NCBI GenBank assembly: GCA_038852315.1
Contig: JAWCKF010000003.1
Location: 1-64,000, forward strand
Length of the DNA stretch: 64,000 nt
Reading direction: 5' to 3'
From: COMBO-56-21 sp038852315
GTDB lineage: Archaea; Thermoplasmatota; Thermoplasmata; UBA10834
Positions 60,508 to 64,000 of this stretch are shown here, piece after piece. The notes under the pieces are model-generated. The model had not been told where the DNA came from and did no database searches. It saw only the letters and a list, made by a program, of their open reading frames with translations. Positions within the stretch are counted from its first letter, which is position 1, and every line of letters starts with the position of its first letter. The translations under genes were made by a program, and so were the position numbers.

Positions 60508-61983
60508 CTATGGCTGAGGTGTGAACCCGACCGCCTCAGCCGCGCTCTTGCCCGGGAAGAACTCGGAGAATATCCTATAGTACATCAACTCCTCCTTCGT
60601 CCTTATCCTGCCGTTCGGGAGCATCTTGCGCTCCCTCTCGAAGTCGGCGTCTGAGATCGTCTCTTCTGAAACTCTTACGAGGGCGTTGATGGAGCCTGCG
60701 CCATCGCTGAAACGCCGCTTCCTTCGCCACACGACCTCAGCTGGTAGCATGTCTTGGAACGCCTTCCTCAGTACTAGCTTGTTGTGCTCAGGCCGAGACC
60801 CTAAGAGGTGATTCCTTCCGAGCGAGAGACCATATTCCACAATACTGTTGCTCATGAGCGGCATCCTGCCATCGAGGGAGGACGCAGCGGTCATTCTGTC
60901 TACCCTCTGGAAGCCTGCGAGATGGCCAGCTCTGAGCAACTTCAACCTCTCCGCCCTTAGAACTTGGTCAGACCTGATCCCGAGGAGGCTGTCGTAACCA
61001 GCAAAGACCTCGTCTCCGCCCTCTCCACACAAAGTCACACGGCTACGATCGGTGAACATCCTCGTGGCCATTAGGTTTGGTATGCAGCTCCTCACGAGAG
61101 GGTAGTCGAATGTCTCCGATGCATAAACCACGTCGCCCAGTATATTCAGCATATCCTCGACGCTGAACACCAGTTCTCTGTGCTCGGTGCCGAGAGCGTC
61201 TGCGACCTTCCTTGCCATTGAGAGGTCCTCGCAGCCCTCCATACCCACGCACACGCTTTGTATCTTCCTGGCTACCAGAGATGCAGCTGTCGCTACGACG
61301 CTGCTGTCCAGGCCGCCGCTCAAGAGGACGTTGAAAGCCCGTGTCGGTCCGAGGCAGTCGATGGTCCTAGCTATGATCAACTCTCTGACCCTCATCGAAT
61401 GCTGATGAGGCAACGGTGGTTCGGCCCACGGAACCCGCCTCCTCTGGATGACCCTGTACCCCTCGCCCTGGACGAACATCTTCCCCGGAGGGAAAGGCAC
61501 GAAAGGAGACCCAGAGATGATTTGGGACTTCATCTCGGATGAGAACGCTCCCTGCTTCGGGTCCCTTGATATGTACATGGGTTTGAGGCCGTATGGGTCA
61601 CGCGCGATGATGATGCCCTTCCGGTCGAGAACGACAACCGCATATGCGCCGTCGATGTATCCGAAGACTCGTGCGCCCACAGTGCGATACGCGTCGAGCA
61701 ACAGCTGGGCATCTGAGGCGTCTGGGGGCGTGGACGGCGTGATCGTCTTGCGCAGGAATTCTCTATTGAAGATGTAGGAATCGCCTGCGACGGCTAGACC
61801 GTCCGCACCTGCGATAGCCGATGGGGAGTCGCCGCACTCATATGATGAGCATCGGGCACCCAGCACAGTTCCGTCGTCAACGTGTATTTGCACGACCTCC
61901 CGCCCTCTGTGAGCCAGCCTGTCAAGCATGCGTCTTACGAGAGAGCGGTCCTCCCTGCCATATGTGCCTGCTATCCCCTGCAC
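60508..61983 (-). CDS. Asparagine synthetase-like protein lacking the glutaminase cysteine
   Basis: A 491-residue AsnB homologue. The N-terminal Ntn domain is present (LDRLAHRGREVV, GYIDGAYAVVVLDRKG, ARDPYGLKPMY), but the family start MCGIAG reads M/V-QGIAG here: catalytic Cys2 is replaced by glutamine. The synthetase domain is intact with the PP-loop FNVLLSGGLDSSVVA and CGEGGDEVFAGYDSLL. So it probably activates a carboxylate with ATP but cannot take nitrogen from glutamine. GTG 61983 puts Gln at position 2; ATG 61992 adds three residues. It is third in an operon with a B12 protein and an opine-type dehydrogenase. Confidence 0.85.
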   Translation of the reverse strand: MQGIAGTYGREDRSLVRRMLDRLAHRGREVVQIHVDDGTVLGARCSSYECGDSPSAIAGADGLAVAGDSYIFNREFLRKTITPSTPPDASDAQLLLDAYRTVGARVFGYIDGAYAVVVLDRKGIIIARDPYGLKPMYISRDPKQGAFSSEMKSQIISGSPFVPFPPGKMFVQGEGYRVIQRRRVPWAEPPLPHQHSMRVRELIIARTIDCLGPTRAFNVLLSGGLDSSVVATAASLVARKIQSVCVGMEGCEDLSMARKVADALGTEHRELVFSVEDMLNILGDVVYASETFDYPLVRSCIPNLMATRMFTDRSRVTLCGEGGDEVFAGYDSLLGIRSDQVLRAERLKLLRAGHLAGFQRVDRMTAASSLDGRMPLMSNSIVEYGLSLGRNHLLGSRPEHNKLVLRKAFQDMLPAEVVWRRKRRFSDGAGSINALVRVSEETISDADFERERKMLPNGRIRTKEELMYYRIFSEFFPGKSAAEAVGFTPQP

Positions 61984-62014
61984 TTCAATCATCCTTCCGT
62001 CACGTCGTCGCGGC

Positions 62015-63673
62015 TCACATCTCTGCCAGATCGAGGTCGCGGCCGCTGATCGCGAGTGCCTGGATTCTCTCCTTTTCTGAAATGGGCTTCCCGCTGACAG
62101 GGTCTACCGTTACGCAAGCGCCGTCGACGATGGCTGTGGTGATCTTTCCACGTGCAATCTTGCTTCCCCTGAGGTCAGATGCGTCCAGGATTCCCTCTTT
62201 CACGGCCTCTGCCAGCACTTTGGGTGAAGAGAATGGGTCCTTGACCTCCGGCCCTCCCAGACGTTTGATTGTGTCTATGAGGTACTTCGCGTCTGAGATA
62301 ATCTCTGCCTTTCGAGCCTGGACCTTCGGGTCGTGCTCGGGCGCGACGTCGCCGAGCATCGTACGTGAAATGACGCCTCTAGCTATCTCGCAGCTCTCGA
62401 TAACCTCATCTGCCGTTGCGGCGTGGTGAGCCTCACTGAAGCCCACGACGTGGACTATGTGTGGCTTGAGGGACATGGCCGAATGGATGGAAGATGCGAG
62501 CTGTCCCTTCGCAACGAACGGCATGGAAGAGAACGACTCCAGACCTGGTCTCACCATCCTGTAGATCTTGAACTTCGGACTCCGGAAAGACTCGACGAGC
62601 TCAAGCTTGGCAAGCATTTTCGCTAGATCCATCGCGGGGGACACGCCCTTCGGCGTATCAAGCATCAGCTGGCAGACATAGTGCTCCACGCCGAGGGCAC
62701 GAGCATTGTGAGCCGCTATGTACGCCATGGCGACCTCTATCACATCGCCGGACCTCCTCAGCGCCCACTGATGAGATTCGTTCACCTCAACGGGAATACC
62801 CTGTTCGGCATACCATCTGATGGCTTGTTGGTTCTCAGCGATGGCCTGCTCAAGCGGGCGCTTGGATCGGTTATCAAGCTCACTGTACCAGGTCAGTGGG
62901 ACCGCGCCCCATGCCACGTTAATCGTCTCCTTGAGCATCTTCGCCCATTTGATCAGGTCCGTTGTGCCGCTGTAGCAACGCAGAAGGGGATGGTTCCCGG
63001 TCCTGGTGGCCCTGAAGATCTCCTTCAGGTCCTCAGGAGACCTCAGGGGCACTCCGCCAGCTCCGTCCATTCGCAGATCCATCTCCGACTGCGAGAAGAA
63101 GAACTCCTGGGCGTTCTGGTCGGGAGCGATCGATATGATGTCAACGGACCCAGACTCGGCGATTCTCCTCGCTCCTTCCACGGTCTCCCGGAGGCTAGGC
63201 AGGCCAAAGTGGTGTCTGATGAGGGGAACCGGATATGATGATTGTATCCTGCTGACTAGGTCGTGCGGAGGAATCCTCTGCGGTACAATCTCGGCTGTCC
63301 CGCCGAGGACGCGCACGACGGCGTCGCGTGTCTCTCCTCCTTCGAAGAATACATCAAACACACCAGCCTCCTTGGCAACGGCGACGACGCTCGGCGTTCC
63401 CCCGAAAAACATCCTCGGCTTGTTGAGGTGGCTCCGCACCGTCATCTCTCTACGGAGGTCGTCGAATATGCACCTTGCGTTCTCTGGACTTAGCCTGTAG
63501 CTAAGTGCGACGATGTCTGGCTTGTAGGATTCGATAGCCGCGACGACCTGCTTCACAGGCACCGCAGGGCCAAGGAAGACGGTCTCGTAGCCCATCGAAC
63601 GCGCTATCTCGAGAAACGACTGAAGGCCAGCCACATGGACGCAACTTTCGAGCGCCGCTGCAAGGATCTTCAC
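62015..63673 (-). CDS. Cobalamin-binding mutase-like protein (glutamate mutase E-type barrel)
   Basis: A 552-residue fusion. Residues 1-130 form a B12-binding Rossmann domain: KPDIVALSYRLS and PRMFFGGTPS match the SxL and GG motifs, and SCVHVAG sits where DxHxxG is expected, keeping His and Gly but with Cys for Asp. Residues 140-500 resemble the TIM barrel of methylaspartate/glutamate mutase epsilon-type subunits (YSGTTDLIKWAKMLKETIN, VEVNESHQWALRRSG). A separate small B12 subunit is thus not needed. It begins four bases inside the opine-dehydrogenase gene (ATGA) and ends 32 bases before the asparagine-synthetase-like gene. The reaction is probably a carbon-skeleton or amino-group shift on an amino acid. 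Confidence 0.7.
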   Translation of the reverse strand: MKILAAALESCVHVAGLQSFLEIARSMGYETVFLGPAVPVKQVVAAIESYKPDIVALSYRLSPENARCIFDDLRREMTVRSHLNKPRMFFGGTPSVVAVAKEAGVFDVFFEGGETRDAVVRVLGGTAEIVPQRIPPHDLVSRIQSSYPVPLIRHHFGLPSLRETVEGARRIAESGSVDIISIAPDQNAQEFFFSQSEMDLRMDGAGGVPLRSPEDLKEIFRATRTGNHPLLRCYSGTTDLIKWAKMLKETINVAWGAVPLTWYSELDNRSKRPLEQAIAENQQAIRWYAEQGIPVEVNESHQWALRRSGDVIEVAMAYIAAHNARALGVEHYVCQLMLDTPKGVSPAMDLAKMLAKLELVESFRSPKFKIYRMVRPGLESFSSMPFVAKGQLASSIHSAMSLKPHIVHVVGFSEAHHAATADEVIESCEIARGVISRTMLGDVAPEHDPKVQARKAEIISDAKYLIDTIKRLGGPEVKDPFSSPKVLAEAVKEGILDASDLRGSKIARGKITTAIVDGACVTVDPVSGKPISEKERIQALAISGRDLDLAEM

Positions 63674-64000
63674 CTGACGACCCCCTCGAGAGCCAGCATC
63701 CTGATCTCCTTGACGGAGAGGCCCGCCATGCCCAGTTTATCGACGGTACGGCCCGTCTTCCAGAAATCGCATGCATGGATGAGCGATGCAATGTGTATGA
63801 GCGAACACAGCGTGGGTGTCTCTACCCCAAGTTGACGGCTGACAGATACCATCGGGACCAAGCTCATCGGGACATCCTCAAGTATGTACCTGTGTGTCAA
63901 CGTCGAGGGCGCACGGACGCCCTTGTATCCAGGCGTTGCCTGGATGGCCTCGTAAAGTGTCTTCCCGGCCGAGGAGTACGCGAGGTAAAGCCATTCCCTG
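63670..64000 (-). CDS. C-terminal part of an opine/NAD dehydrogenase (cut by window edge)
   Basis: About 109 C-terminal residues are in the window; the frame stays open to the right edge. The sequence AIQATPGYKGVRAPSTLTHR followed by YILEDVPMSLVPMVSVSRQL and TPTLCSLIHIASLI matches the helical C-terminal domain of the octopine/nopaline dehydrogenase superfamily, which reductively couples a keto acid to an amino acid or does the reverse. The Rossmann domain lies beyond the window. The stop overlaps the start of the cobalamin protein by four bases, so the pair is translationally coupled. Confidence 0.75.
   Translation of the reverse strand, partial: REWLYLAYSSAGKTLYEAIQATPGYKGVRAPSTLTHRYILEDVPMSLVPMVSVSRQLGVETPTLCSLIHIASLIHACDFWKTGRTVDKLGMAGLSVKEIRMLALEGVVR

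Noticed and set aside
1..64000. CRISPR arrays, insertion sequences or prophage
   Set aside because: No regularly spaced direct repeats, transposase, integrase or phage structural gene was found.

Overview
The window looks archaeal and is densely coded, with a moderately high G+C content. Kae1, an archaeal-type S15 ribosomal protein, fibrillarin, a GAN/RecJ-type DHH nuclease, a JAMM protease and TATA-like boxes about 25-27 bases before start codons all point to Archaea. The secreted clostripain-like and other proteases, the MttB-family methyltransferases without pyrrolysine and the many zinc-ribbon proteins suggest a peptide-using, probably anaerobic member of the Thermoplasmata / Thermoplasmatota. 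That placement is inference; no rRNA gene is present to test it.

Layout. 1-10.6 kb is core information processing and sugar-nucleotide metabolism. Kae1 converges on an operon flpA-NUDIX-rps15-recJ. A forward run of small genes, an IMPase/FBPase-type phosphatase, NAD kinase, a membrane protein and a JAMM protease follows, and then a reverse glmM-glmU pair. 10.6-15.7 kb holds small genes, tRNA-Leu(CAG), a DUF4382 protein, a ferritin-like protein and a three-gene cluster (alpha/alpha-toroid protein plus two coiled-coil proteins). 15.7-24 kb has an MFS transporter, a MinD-type ATPase that has lost its P-loop at an apparent rearrangement scar, and several surface or secreted proteins. 24-38 kb carries a metzincin-like secreted protease, a papain-like protease, a saccharopine-dehydrogenase relative, a pyrrolysine-free MttB homologue, two radical SAM proteins, a clostripain and two membrane proteins with zinc ribbons. 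38-52.6 kb has a second MttB homologue, a PHP phosphoesterase, an oligopeptide ABC importer without its ATPases, a ferredoxin-fused aldo/keto reductase, a second clostripain, a zinc-dependent phospholipase C and a 14-TM exporter.

52.8-56.3 kb is the most unusual stretch. Three diverged paralogues of a GAF-like family surround a QW-repeat, terpene-cyclase-like protein whose promoter contains a perfect 16-bp palindrome. I cannot assign this four-gene cluster to any described system. 56.3-60.5 kb has an exported M28 peptidase and a two-gene ABC exporter. 60.5-64 kb is a reverse operon of an opine-dehydrogenase-like enzyme (cut by the window edge), a fused cobalamin-binding mutase-like protein, and an asparagine-synthetase homologue in which the glutaminase cysteine is replaced by glutamine. 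These three may form an undescribed amino-acid pathway.

How the genes fit together. Secreted proteases and the peptide importer supply amino acids, and saccharopine-, opine- and mutase-type enzymes could process them. The MttB homologues suggest methylated-amine or betaine demethylation, but no corrinoid protein or MtbA-type partner lies beside them. Several genes seem to be transcribed leaderless, which decides their starts.
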